From Bacillota bacterium (GTDB taxonomy: Bacteria; Bacillota; Desulfotomaculia; Desulfotomaculales; Desulfallaceae), in NCBI GenBank assembly GCA_022360435.1, contig JAKSCU010000040.1, positions 1-38,807 of the forward strand: a stretch of DNA of 38,807 nucleotides, written 5' to 3'. The notes beneath the pieces are model-generated. The model saw only the letters and a list, made by a program, of their open reading frames with translations, made no database searches and had not been told where the DNA came from. Shown here one piece after another: positions 1 to 7,504 of this stretch. The number at the start of each line of letters is the position of its first letter. Positions within the stretch are counted from its first letter, which is position 1. The position numbers were made by a program, and so were the translations under genes.

Positions 1-96
1 ATATTTTTTAACTGGTTACTACTGAAAAAACCGGAAGCGGAAGGCGGTTCGAGGGTCCCCGAAGCACCGGGCAAGGGACCGAAAGAAAGGCCATGA
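1..96 (+). CDS. C-terminal end of an unidentified, probably membrane, protein (5' partial)
   Basis: Frame 1 is open from the window edge to a TGA at 94-96. The visible 31 residues start with a hydrophobic, aromatic stretch (IFFNWLLL) followed by a charged Pro/Gly/Lys/Glu-rich tail ending KGPKERP. This looks like the last membrane segment and cytoplasmic tail of a membrane protein, but the fragment is too short to assign a family, and the open frame could be chance. The same bases can form two small hairpins, so a leader RNA is the alternative reading. Confidence 0.35.
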   Translation: MFFNWLLLKKPEAEGGSRVPEAPGKGPKERP

Positions 97-137
97 AACC
101 GTCTCGTTGGCGTAGCGAGGTTTGGCGTTATTATTAG

Positions 138-163
138 GTTGGGACACGGGGAATGTCCCCAAC
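138..163. repeat. GGGGAC-type inverted repeat
   Basis: The arm GTTGGGACA (138-146) pairs with TGTCCCCAAC (154-163), with one unpaired base. It contains the GGGAC/GTCCC core also seen in the palindromes at 8683-8744, 26290-26345 and 35868-35912, so it is probably a member of a dispersed REP-like family. Lying between the preceding stop and the next ribosome-binding site, it could also act as a weak terminator. Confidence 0.4.
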
Positions 164-228
164 TTGAACAACAAGCCCCCGGCCAAGACTTTTTCAGGGT
201 AATTAGCCAGTTAAATGGAGGTGCTCAA

Positions 229-411
229 ATTTCTGATAAAAAATGCATTATGTGCGGAAGGATGTTCGATCCCGACCAAGTAGCGCAAGAAAATAAAAAC
301 CCTTACTTGGACGACGACATACCCAAGAAGGAACCGTCTTTTTGCCAGATTTGTCAGGCAAAAATAAAGTATGAATCCGACACGCTGCAAAAGGTGTCCA
401 AACCAATGTAA
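229..411 (+). CDS. small two-CxxC zinc protein, YlaI/DUF2197-like; probable ATT start
   Basis: A 60-aa protein with two CxxC pairs (C6/C9 and C39/C42), a typical four-cysteine zinc site, and an acidic central stretch NPYLDDDIP. The arrangement resembles the YlaI/DUF2197 family, whose function is unknown. Start choice: GGAGGTG at 217-223 is followed after five bases by ATT (229-231) in the correct frame, and no ATG, GTG or TTG in frame lies nearby. The first in-frame ATG (250) would cut off the first CxxC, and the upstream TTG at 139 has no ribosome-binding site and lies inside an inverted repeat. I therefore infer initiation at ATT, which is known but rare. If initiation were at 139 the protein would be 90 aa. 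Confidence 0.6.
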   Translation: MSDKKCIMCGRMFDPDQVAQENKNPYLDDDIPKKEPSFCQICQAKIKYESDTLQKVSKPM

Positions 412-478
412 CAAGGCGCTGTTGTTAAGTTAATATTCTAATTCTTACTGATTCCTTATGTTATTGGGAGGAGATTAC

Positions 479-3232
479 TTGCCTAAAGGACTCAAGTGGC
501 TAACTTATGTGATTGTGGCCGTTATATTTGCGGTGGTACTGTTGGCCAAGTGGGGCACCACTTTATACGCCGACTGGCTGTGGTTTAATTCCCTCGGATA
601 CGCCCAGGTATTCACAACAATTTTGCTATCCGAATTGGGATTGCGCTTCCTGGTTGGCGTAACGGCATTTGCTTTCATTTTTGCCAACCTGATGCTGACC
701 CATAAAATTGTGGTGCAGCGGCTTAATAACAAGCAATTCACTGAATCCGACGATGTAATCACTATTCATCAAACTCCATTAAACAAGGTTATCACGCCCC
801 GTCTTTTAACCGTTATTTACCTGGCAGGCAGTTTTTTAATGGCCTTTTTTGCCAGCACGGCGGTCACCGGCGACTGGGTTATACTGCAAAAGTACCTCAA
901 TAGTACCGCATTTGGTTTTACAGACCCTATTTTCAACAACGATGTGGGCAAATACGTTTTTCAGTTGCCATTTTACCAGTTTATTTACCAGCTAATTACG
1001 CTGTTTATTATCATTTCCGCCCTGGCGGTGGCCGCGGTGTATTTCGTTACTGATACCGGACCCCAGGGCTTGGCCAAAGTTTTTAACAGCCTGTCCGCCC
1101 GGCTGCATCTGTCATTCCTGGCCGCGCTGTTTTTCATGGCCCGGGCCTGGGGCTACCAGCTCGAGCAATACATGCTGCTTTACTCCCAGAACGGCGTGGT
1201 GTTCGGGCCGGGCTATGCCGACATCAACGCCAGGCTGCTGGCTTATAAAGTGCTGCTGGTTATCGCGCTGCTAATAGCTATTTTAATTTTAATCAACTTG
1301 TTTTTACGACGGTTTAAATTGATTCTTTACGGTATCGGCACACTGTTCCTGGCGTCCATCATATTGGGCGGCATTTACCCGTCGGCAATCCAAAGCCTGG
1401 TTGTCAAACCCAACGAGTTGAACAAAGAAACGCCTTATATCGCCAATTCCATTGAGTTTACTCGTATGGCCTACAACCTGGACAAGGTGGAAACCGCGCC
1501 GTTTCCTGCCGGCAAAAAACTTACCGCTCAGGATATTGACGAAAACCGTGAGACCATAAACAACATCAGGCTGTGGGATTGGAGGCCGCTGCAGGAAACC
1601 TACGCCCAATTGCAGGAAATTCGTCCCTACTACCAATTAAAAAATATTGATATCGATCGGTATATGATTGACGGCCAATACAGGCAGGTTATGCTGTCGC
1701 CCAGGGAACTGGACCAGTCAAAATTGGGTCCAACGGCCCAGACATGGATTAACCAGCGTCTTAAATACACCCACGGCTACGGTATAGCCATGAACCCGGT
1801 CAACCGTATGTCTCCCGAAGGACTGCCCGAGTTTTTCATCAAGAACATACCGCCCGTGTCCAACGTGGACCTGGAAGTAACCCGGCCGGAAATATATTTC
1901 GGCGAGCTGACCGATAATTACGTGATAGTAAACACCAATACAAAGGAGTTCGACTATCCCATGGGCGATACAAACGCCCACACAACCTATCAAGCGGACA
2001 GCGGGGTAAACACAGGCAGTTTTTTACGTAAGCTGTTGTTTGCTTTTGTCATGGCCGACTACAAAATATTGCTTGCCACCGACTTGAATAAAGACAGCCA
2101 GATCCTGTATTACCGCAATATTAAGGAAAGGGTGCCCAAACTTGCTCCCTTCCTCAAGTATGACAGCGACCCTTATATAGTGGTGGCCGGCGATGGTTCA
2201 TTGCACTGGATGTGGGACGCTTACACGGTGTCCGACATGTTCCCGTATTCCGAACCTTTCGGCGGCAGGGACAATTACATCCGGAACTCGGTTAAAGTGG
2301 TGGTTGACGCCTACACCGGCCATGTCGACTATTATAACGTCGATCCCGAAGACCCCATTATCCAAACCTATGAAAAGATTTTCCCTGGGGTGTTCAAACC
2401 TTTTAGCGAAATGCCGGAAAGTCTGCAAAAGCACATACGTTACCCCATAGACTTGTTTATGGTTCAAGCCAACAAATATACCACTTATCATATGACAAAC
2501 GTGGAAATGCTTTATAACCAGGAGGACAAGTGGAACCTGCCCACTGAGAAATATTACGATGAAGAAGCAGACATGGAGGCCTATTACACCATCATCAAAA
2601 TGCCCGGCAGCGACAAGCCCGAGTTTGTCCTGATATTGCCCTTCACGCCAAAAAACAAAAATAACATGATTGGCTGGATGGCGGCCCGGTCGGATGAACC
2701 CAACTACGGGAAATTACTGGTTTACGAGTTTCCCAAGCAAGAACTGGTCTACGGACCCATGCAAATAGAAGCGCGCATCGACCAGGACACTTACATTTCG
2801 CAGCAACTGACGCTGTGGAGCCAGCGCGGGTCTTCGGTAATCAGGGGCAACCAGTTGGTGATACCGGTAAAAGACTCTCTACTTTACGTGGAACCGCTAT
2901 ATCTGCAGGCCGAACAGAGCAGGATGCCCGAGTTGCGCCGGGTCATTGTGGCCCACGGCGACAAGATAGTTATGGAACCCACTCTGGAACTTTCTCTGCA
3001 GCAAATATTCGGTGACCTGGCGCCAACCGGAGAAACAAGGGAGCCCGACGTACAAATAACGCCGGATACTGAAATACCCGCGGTTTTGGAGCTGAACGAC
3101 CTGATCAGACAGGCCGGCGACTTGTACAACCAGGCCCAGGAAAGATTGCAGGCCGGGGATTGGGCCGGTTACGGCGAAGCTCTGGACCAATTGCAGGAAA
3201 CACTTGACGACATGGCGGGCCAAGTGGAATAA
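479..3232 (+). CDS. UPF0182 family membrane protein
   Basis: A 917-aa protein of the UPF0182 (PF03699) family, of unknown function. About the first 310 residues hold roughly seven hydrophobic segments (for example around 10-25, 100-120, 165-190, 240-265 and 275-300). A long hydrophilic region with many Tyr/Asp/Pro residues follows and is expected to be extracytoplasmic. The C-terminus (about 860-917) is acidic and Gln-rich with predicted helices. Length and layout match full-length family members. Start: GGGAGGAG at 466-473 sits five bases before TTG 479 (MPKGLKW...). The ATG at 458 overlaps the ribosome-binding site and is less likely. A 49-aa membrane peptide follows on the same strand, then a strong terminator at 3501-3530. 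The family call is confident and the role is unknown. Confidence 0.9.
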   Translation: MPKGLKWLTYVIVAVIFAVVLLAKWGTTLYADWLWFNSLGYAQVFTTILLSELGLRFLVGVTAFAFIFANLMLTHKIVVQRLNNKQFTESDDVITIHQTPLNKVITPRLLTVIYLAGSFLMAFFASTAVTGDWVILQKYLNSTAFGFTDPIFNNDVGKYVFQLPFYQFIYQLITLFIIISALAVAAVYFVTDTGPQGLAKVFNSLSARLHLSFLAALFFMARAWGYQLEQYMLLYSQNGVVFGPGYADINARLLAYKVLLVIALLIAILILINLFLRRFKLILYGIGTLFLASIILGGIYPSAIQSLVVKPNELNKETPYIANSIEFTRMAYNLDKVETAPFPAGKKLTAQDIDENRETINNIRLWDWRPLQETYAQLQEIRPYYQLKNIDIDRYMIDGQYRQVMLSPRELDQSKLGPTAQTWINQRLKYTHGYGIAMNPVNRMSPEGLPEFFIKNIPPVSNVDLEVTRPEIYFGELTDNYVIVNTNTKEFDYPMGDTNAHTTYQADSGVNTGSFLRKLLFAFVMADYKILLATDLNKDSQILYYRNIKERVPKLAPFLKYDSDPYIVVAGDGSLHWMWDAYTVSDMFPYSEPFGGRDNYIRNSVKVVVDAYTGHVDYYNVDPEDPIIQTYEKIFPGVFKPFSEMPESLQKHIRYPIDLFMVQANKYTTYHMTNVEMLYNQEDKWNLPTEKYYDEEADMEAYYTIIKMPGSDKPEFVLILPFTPKNKNNMIGWMAARSDEPNYGKLLVYEFPKQELVYGPMQIEARIDQDTYISQQLTLWSQRGSSVIRGNQLVIPVKDSLLYVEPLYLQAEQSRMPELRRVIVAHGDKIVMEPTLELSLQQIFGDLAPTGETREPDVQITPDTEIPAVLELNDLIRQAGDLYNQAQERLQAGDWAGYGEALDQLQETLDDMAGQVE

Positions 3233-3283
3233 TTAAATCAAAAGTCGCCAATTAGTCTTTTAAGGGGAAGGAGATGAGCGGCC

Positions 3284-3433
3284 ATGTTCTTTGAAAGCTG
3301 GTGGCAGGGATTAGTGTTCGGTATAGTCACAGCAGTGGCCATGCTGGTCATTACTTCGGCTTTTGCCCTGCAGTGGAAAAAATTCGAGGGCGCCGACAGC
3401 CAACAAAAGCATTCCTGTGACGCCCATCACTGA
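3284..3433 (+). CDS. 49-aa single-span membrane peptide
   Basis: This short gene reads MFFESWWQGLVFG, then a hydrophobic span to about residue 30 and a charged tail ending SCDAHH. A good ribosome-binding site (GGGGAAGGAG, 3264-3273) lies ten bases before ATG 3284. The more upstream ATG at 3274 runs into a stop after six codons. The gene sits 51 bases after the UPF0182 gene and before the terminator at 3501-3530, so the two are probably cotranscribed, and it may be a small partner of that membrane protein. The tail C-x3-HH could bind a metal, which is speculation. No family recognised. Confidence 0.6.
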   Translation: MFFESWWQGLVFGIVTAVAMLVITSAFALQWKKFEGADSQQKHSCDAHH

Positions 3434-3500
3434 TTCCGGAACTGTTTTGGGCGTAACAATGCAGCGTTGATAGCATACTTTATTTTATATTGGATGCCTA

Positions 3501-3530
3501 AAATACCGGTCCGGCACCGGTATTTTTTTT
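3501..3530 (+). terminator. Rho-independent terminator after the UPF0182 gene pair
   Basis: A perfect nine-base stem AAATACCGG (3501-3509) / CCGGTATTT (3517-3525) with a seven-base loop, running into a T tract that reaches 3530. Confidence 0.85.
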
Positions 3531-3608
3531 CAAAACATTGATTGCCAACCCGACAACATGGGCTTTATCAAGTCGCAATACAGCAAATTGTGACGGGGGT
3601 GGGAATGA

Positions 3609-4367
3609 GTGCCCAATGTGTATATCAACGGTGTAAAGTATCATTATGCCGCCGGCGTTCCCCGCAGCGAACCCGCCGCGGCGGTAATCTTGGTTCACGG
3701 CGCCGGCGGCAACCACCGGCACTGGGATTACCAAACAGCGGCCTTGGGTGAATGTTTTCTCACCCTGGCCGTGGACCTGCCGGGTCACGGCCTTTCGGCA
3801 GGCAAGCCCGCCGGCGACATCAGCCGTTACACCGATTTTTTGCTGGATTTTGCCAAGCATGTGGTGGGAGCGCCGTTTTTCCTGGCCGGGCCCTCCATGG
3901 GCGGCGCAATCACCCTTGATTTCGCATTGCGTTATCCCGGCCAGCTAAAAGGTTTGCTCCTGGTGGCTACCGGCGCCAAACTGCGCGCGGCGCCGGCCAT
4001 GCTGGAGATATTCGGTTCCGGTGAGCATTTTTTGCCTTTAATAGACCTGGCTTACGGCAGCGGAACAGATCCAAAACTGTTGGATCTGGCGAGACAAGAG
4101 TTGAAGGACACCGACCCGGCGACTTACCACAGCGATTTTCAAGCCTGCAACAATTTTGACGTCATGGACCGGTTGCAAGATATCGTATCTCCCACCCTGG
4201 TGCTCGGGGCTTCCGAAGACCGGTTGACCCCGGTTAAATACAGCCGCTACCTGGCGGAAAAAATCCGGCAAGCCCGGCTGGAAATAGTAGAAGGTTCGGG
4301 GCACATGGTGATGTTGGAGAAGCCCGCGGAAGTGAACAGTCATATCAAAAAGTTTGTTAATTGTTGA
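3609..4367 (+). CDS. alpha/beta hydrolase
   Basis: A 252-aa alpha/beta-hydrolase-fold protein. Visible elements are the oxyanion-hole motif HGAGG (30-34), the nucleophile elbow GPSMGG with Ser96, the acid in ASEDRLTP (Asp204) and the catalytic His232 in GSGHM, so the Ser-Asp-His triad is complete. The substrate cannot be read from sequence; a serine esterase, lipase-like or C-C hydrolase role is possible. There is no signal peptide, so it is probably cytoplasmic. The start is GTG 3609, preceded by the purine-rich GGGGGTGGGAATGA. The gene ends 19 bases before pfkA and is probably cotranscribed with it. Confidence 0.85.
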   Translation: MPNVYINGVKYHYAAGVPRSEPAAAVILVHGAGGNHRHWDYQTAALGECFLTLAVDLPGHGLSAGKPAGDISRYTDFLLDFAKHVVGAPFFLAGPSMGGAITLDFALRYPGQLKGLLLVATGAKLRAAPAMLEIFGSGEHFLPLIDLAYGSGTDPKLLDLARQELKDTDPATYHSDFQACNNFDVMDRLQDIVSPTLVLGASEDRLTPVKYSRYLAEKIRQARLEIVEGSGHMVMLEKPAEVNSHIKKFVNC

Positions 4368-4386
4368 CGGGAGGGCAAATTGTTTA

Positions 4387-5484
4387 ATGAATAAAGCAGC
4401 AGTTAAACGCATCGGGGTACTGACCGGCGGGGGTGACGCGCCGGGCCTGAACGCGGTAATCCGGGCCGTTGTCAAGACCGCCGTCAGGGTGTACAGCATG
4501 TCGGTGGTTGGTTTTGAAAACGGTTTCGGGGGGCTGATTAAAAATCAGGCCCGGGAAATGAGCGAAGCCGACGTGGCCGGCATACTGCCCATAGGCGGCA
4601 CCATTCTTGGCACCACCAACCGGGACAACCCTTTTCATTACCCGGTCACCAGGGGCGGTGAGACAACTTTCGTCGACGTCTCGGACCGGGTGTTTGAAAA
4701 CATCAGCATCCATGGCATTGAGGCGCTGGTGGTCATCGGCGGAGACGGCAGTCTGGCCATAGCCAATGAGCTATACGACCGGGGAATGAAAGTGGTGGGC
4801 GTGCCCAAAACCATCGACAACGACCTTTCAGCCACCGACCAGACTTTCGGCTTCGACACCGCCCTGGCAACGGCCACCGAAGCCCTGGACAAACTGCACA
4901 CCACCGCCGAATCCCACCATCGGGTGATGGTGCTGGAAGTAATGGGGCGTTACGCCGGCTGGATTGCCCTTGCCTCGGGGATAGCCGGCGGGGCGGATGT
5001 GATACTGATTCCGGAAATACCCTATAATATAGATGTGGTTGTCGAAAAAATAAATGACCGCAGCAAGGAAAAGAAAAAATTCAGCACCATCGTAGTCGCC
5101 GAAGGAGCAAAACCCCTCGACGGGGATATTATGGTCAAGAAAAAGGTGGAAGGCAGCTTTGACCCCATCCGCTTGGGCGGTATCGGAGACGCCGTGGCCC
5201 AGGCGGTGGAAAGCGCCACCGGCAAGGAAAGCAGGGTTACCGTCCTTGGCCACTTGCAAAGGGGCGGTTCGCCCACGGCATTCGACCGCATCCTGTCCAC
5301 CCGCTACGGCGTCGGGGCCATCAACCTGGTGGCCGCGGGCGGGTTCGGCCGCATGGTTTGCCTGAAGGGCCAGCACCTGGACTCGGTTCCCCTGGAAGCA
5401 GCAGTGGGAGAGTTGCGTAATGTTCCGGCGGACGGCGAACTGGTGATGGTGGCCAAAAAACTTGGCATTTGCCTGGGGGATTAA
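4387..5484 (+). CDS. pfkA: 6-phosphofructokinase
   Basis: A 365-aa phosphofructokinase that phosphorylates fructose 6-phosphate to the 1,6-bisphosphate in glycolysis. Visible motifs are LTGGGDAPGLNAVIR (12-26), GTTNRDNP (75-82), GGDGS (118-122), PKTIDNDL (140-147), MGRYAGW and LGHLQRGGSP. The donor-determining positions show a mixed signature: Gly121 in GGDGS, typical of ATP enzymes, but Lys141 in PKTIDND, the residue found in pyrophosphate-dependent enzymes. This fits the longer group III enzymes, where the donor must be measured. Start: GGGAGGG (4370-4376) precedes ATG 4387. Upstream in-frame codons would overlap the hydrolase stop. comFB follows after 40 bases. Confidence 0.92.
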   Translation: MNKAAVKRIGVLTGGGDAPGLNAVIRAVVKTAVRVYSMSVVGFENGFGGLIKNQAREMSEADVAGILPIGGTILGTTNRDNPFHYPVTRGGETTFVDVSDRVFENISIHGIEALVVIGGDGSLAIANELYDRGMKVVGVPKTIDNDLSATDQTFGFDTALATATEALDKLHTTAESHHRVMVLEVMGRYAGWIALASGIAGGADVILIPEIPYNIDVVVEKINDRSKEKKKFSTIVVAEGAKPLDGDIMVKKKVEGSFDPIRLGGIGDAVAQAVESATGKESRVTVLGHLQRGGSPTAFDRILSTRYGVGAINLVAAGGFGRMVCLKGQHLDSVPLEAAVGELRNVPADGELVMVAKKLGICLGD

Positions 5485-5524
5485 AACCACCTCTCCACCC
5501 CCGACGGCAGAAAGGAGAATGGCC

Positions 5525-5800
5525 GTGATAGTCAATTACCCGGAAGTGGCCGTAAAAGAACTGCTGGACCACGTACTGGAGGATTATGCCCGCAAGTACC
5601 CGAACACCTGTAAATGTCAACGCTGCCGCGACGATACCATGGCCATTGCGCTGAACAATTTACCGGCCAAATACGTGGTTAAAAACCAAAAGGGACAGAT
5701 TTTCACCAAGGTAGTATTTGAGCAAATAGGCGGCAAGGCCCAGGTTGTCGCCGCCCTTGTCTCGGCCATACAAAAGGTGCAGCAAAACCCGAGGCACTGA
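5525..5800 (+). CDS. comFB: ComFB-like late-competence/cyclic-nucleotide-binding protein
   Basis: A 91-aa protein with the ComFB layout: an N-terminal helix VAVKELLDHVLEDY, the zinc-type cluster CKCQRC, the conserved Asp-Asp following it, and an LNNLPAKYV segment. In Bacillus comFB lies in the late-competence operon. Work on cyanobacterial ComFB proteins suggests that the family binds cyclic dinucleotides, so a signalling role is possible. Start choice: AAAGGAG (5511-5517) is only one base from ATG 5519 but seven bases from GTG 5525, so GTG is preferred. No comFA or comFC is adjacent. It follows pfkA after 40 bases on the same strand. Confidence 0.75.
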   Translation: MIVNYPEVAVKELLDHVLEDYARKYPNTCKCQRCRDDTMAIALNNLPAKYVVKNQKGQIFTKVVFEQIGGKAQVVAALVSAIQKVQQNPRH

Positions 5801-5878
5801 TGAAAGGGAACACCTCTCCTGGGGAGGAATATCCCGTTGTTTTAACATCCCCATTACGGTTATCAAGGGAGGGCCATT

Positions 5879-6754
5879 ATGCATTTGGAACCACCCGTAT
5901 TCAGACCGCCCAGCGAAGCCTTCAGCCTGATACTTCAACTCACCATCGGCTGTCGGCACAACGCCTGTACTTTTTGCGGCATGTACAGAGGAAAAAAATT
6001 CCGGGTCAAAAGCTGGGATGAAATAAAAAAAGACATTGATCAGTGCCTGGCGCAAATGGGTCATGTTAAAAGGGTATTCCTGGCAGACGGAGATGCCCTG
6101 TGGGCGCCGGCGTCATTAATCGTGCAAACCGCCGAGTATCTTTACAAGCATTTCCCCGGGCTGGAGCGGGTCAGCATGTACGCCGGCCCACTGGACATCC
6201 TGGGCAAATCACCCGAAGAACTCAAGGCAATACACGGCTCCGGTGTCCAAATGCTTTACCTGGGGGTGGAAAGCGGCAACGAAGATATATTGCAGGCCAT
6301 CCGCAAGGGAGTCACCGCCGGTGAAATGGTTTTGGCGGGCCAAAAAGCCCTGCAGGCGGGATTCAGCCTTTCCGTAACCGTCATCAACGGGCTTGGCGGC
6401 AAAGACCTGTGGAGAGAAAACGCCCTGGACACCGCCAGGGTCTTGAGTGAAATAAATCCGACCTTCGTGGGCGCGCTCACCCTGATGGTGGTCCCCAATA
6501 CGCCCTTATATCAGAAAATCCAAAGGGGAGATTTTGAGATACCCGATTCCGCAGGCATACTGCGGGAACTAAAATGTCTGCTGGAAAACATCAACTTGAC
6601 CCAATGTGTTTTTCGCTCCAATCACGCTTCCAATTACCTGCCGCTCCGAGGCACCCTGAACAGAGATCGGGATAAACTGGTAGCCCTGCTGGAACAAGCC
6701 GTTTCCAATCCGGGGGCCGTCCCTCTGCGCCCTGAAATCAGCAGGGGACTATAA
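5879..6754 (+). CDS. radical SAM protein with C-x4-C-x2-C cluster motif
   Basis: A 291-aa protein of the radical SAM superfamily (COG1032-like, Elp3/NifB-type domain). The iron-sulphur cluster motif is GCRHNACTFCGMY, with cysteines 25, 30 and 33 spaced C-x4-C-x2-C instead of the usual C-x3-C-x2-C. That spacing is shared by a Firmicute subfamily with this MYRGKKFR continuation. SAM-binding-like features follow: FLADGDAL (about 70), LYLGVESGNEDIL (about 125) and VTVINGLGG (about 160). There is no B12-binding or SPASM domain, and the reaction is unknown. ATG 5879 follows GGGAGGG by about six bases. Confidence 0.85.
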   Translation: MHLEPPVFRPPSEAFSLILQLTIGCRHNACTFCGMYRGKKFRVKSWDEIKKDIDQCLAQMGHVKRVFLADGDALWAPASLIVQTAEYLYKHFPGLERVSMYAGPLDILGKSPEELKAIHGSGVQMLYLGVESGNEDILQAIRKGVTAGEMVLAGQKALQAGFSLSVTVINGLGGKDLWRENALDTARVLSEINPTFVGALTLMVVPNTPLYQKIQRGDFEIPDSAGILRELKCLLENINLTQCVFRSNHASNYLPLRGTLNRDRDKLVALLEQAVSNPGAVPLRPEISRGL

Positions 6755-6793
6755 TTATTGCCGCAATCCGGTAATATTATCGGGCATTTATTT

Positions 6794-6834
6794 CCATTTT
6801 ATGTTAATATATACTTATAATAACATAAAATGGA
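6794..6834. promoter_or_regulatory. long AT-rich dyad overlapping promoter and ribosome-binding site
   Basis: CCATTTTATGTTA (6794-6806) is exactly complementary to TAACATAAAATGG (6821-6833), and T6793/A6834 adds one pair. After an A/A mismatch the stem continues four more pairs (6808-6811/6816-6819). A TATAAT -10-like hexamer lies at 6816-6821. The right arm covers the first part of the GGAGG (6832-6836) that serves the gene at 6845. It can be read as a repressor operator on DNA or as an RNA hairpin hiding the ribosome-binding site. Confidence 0.5.
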
Positions 6835-6844
6835 GGCGGTTTTA

Positions 6845-7321
6845 ATGTTTGTTTATACAACACCCCTGGCTGCTTTATTTTTTCTGCTTTGCCAGTACAA
6901 CTGTTTAGGTTTATACACCGGTGAACAGGCAGTGACCTCAAAAGAGGAAGCGCAAGCAATTCAACAAGTGGTGCAGGACGCTGTGGAATACCATGACTGG
7001 GTTAGTGAACCCGGTTATAGGGAGAAACTGGGCCGCATGTATGACGGTGAATTGCTTAATAATATTATTGATTCAGTTGAGCAATTTAAAAGTGTAAGCA
7101 CCGACTGGCATTACTTGACTTTTATTAGAAAGTGTCATATTGTTTATAACAATGGAAACACGGCCGTGGTAACGGCTTTACTGGAAGAAACAAATTATGC
7201 GGGCGACTGCGCCGGCCGGGGAATCGGAACGTTTTATTTACATAAAACAAACCAAAGCTGGCGCATAATAGGCATGGATATAACCTGGCTTGACAATAAT
7301 GAAAACACAAAACATAACTAG
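6845..7321 (+). CDS. hypothetical exported protein, 158 aa
   Basis: The first 25 residues are hydrophobic (MFVYTTPLAALFFLLCQYNC...) and look like a signal peptide or membrane anchor. The rest is soluble and mixed alpha/beta, with a C-terminal part (KCHIVYNNGNTAVVTALLEE ... GTFYLHKTNQSWRIIG) that resembles the strand-rich end of NTF2/SnoaL-like or DUF4878-like domains. That resemblance is only suggestive. Start: GGAGG (6832-6836) is eight bases from ATG 6845. The in-frame ATG at 6830 overlaps the ribosome-binding site. An inverted repeat covers the ribosome-binding site, so expression is probably controlled. No neighbour suggests a function. Confidence 0.65.
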   Translation: MFVYTTPLAALFFLLCQYNCLGLYTGEQAVTSKEEAQAIQQVVQDAVEYHDWVSEPGYREKLGRMYDGELLNNIIDSVEQFKSVSTDWHYLTFIRKCHIVYNNGNTAVVTALLEETNYAGDCAGRGIGTFYLHKTNQSWRIIGMDITWLDNNENTKHN

Positions 7322-7504
7322 CTCTCCCAAGGAGGTTTGGTGTTATCATAAGGATGCGCAGGAGTTTGGTTCAAAGAGTTGGAGAACTCAGGAAAAGCGC
7401 CGGCGCAAGTCTTTAGCCCGCGCACTCAGGCCAAGAATACACACCTCACCCTAAACCAAAGCTTTTTTAGGAGACGCGGACTACAAATACAGGAGGTGAC
7501 TTAT

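Noticed and set aside
30-138. Possible c-di-GMP-type riboswitch (GGGCAAGGGACC... and two hairpins before 138)
   Set aside because: Only loose similarity to the GEMM-I core; the conserved first half and GGGACGCAAAGCC are not present, and an open reading frame covers most of it.
4828-5535. 235-codon open frame on the minus strand opposite pfkA
   Set aside because: Shadow of a clear phosphofructokinase; low-quality composition, no ribosome-binding site and no family resemblance.
7322-7504. Small gene behind AAGGAGG at 7330-7336
   Set aside because: The nearby GTG and TTG starts run into a stop within a few codons; no continuing frame with protein-like character before the glycosyltransferase.
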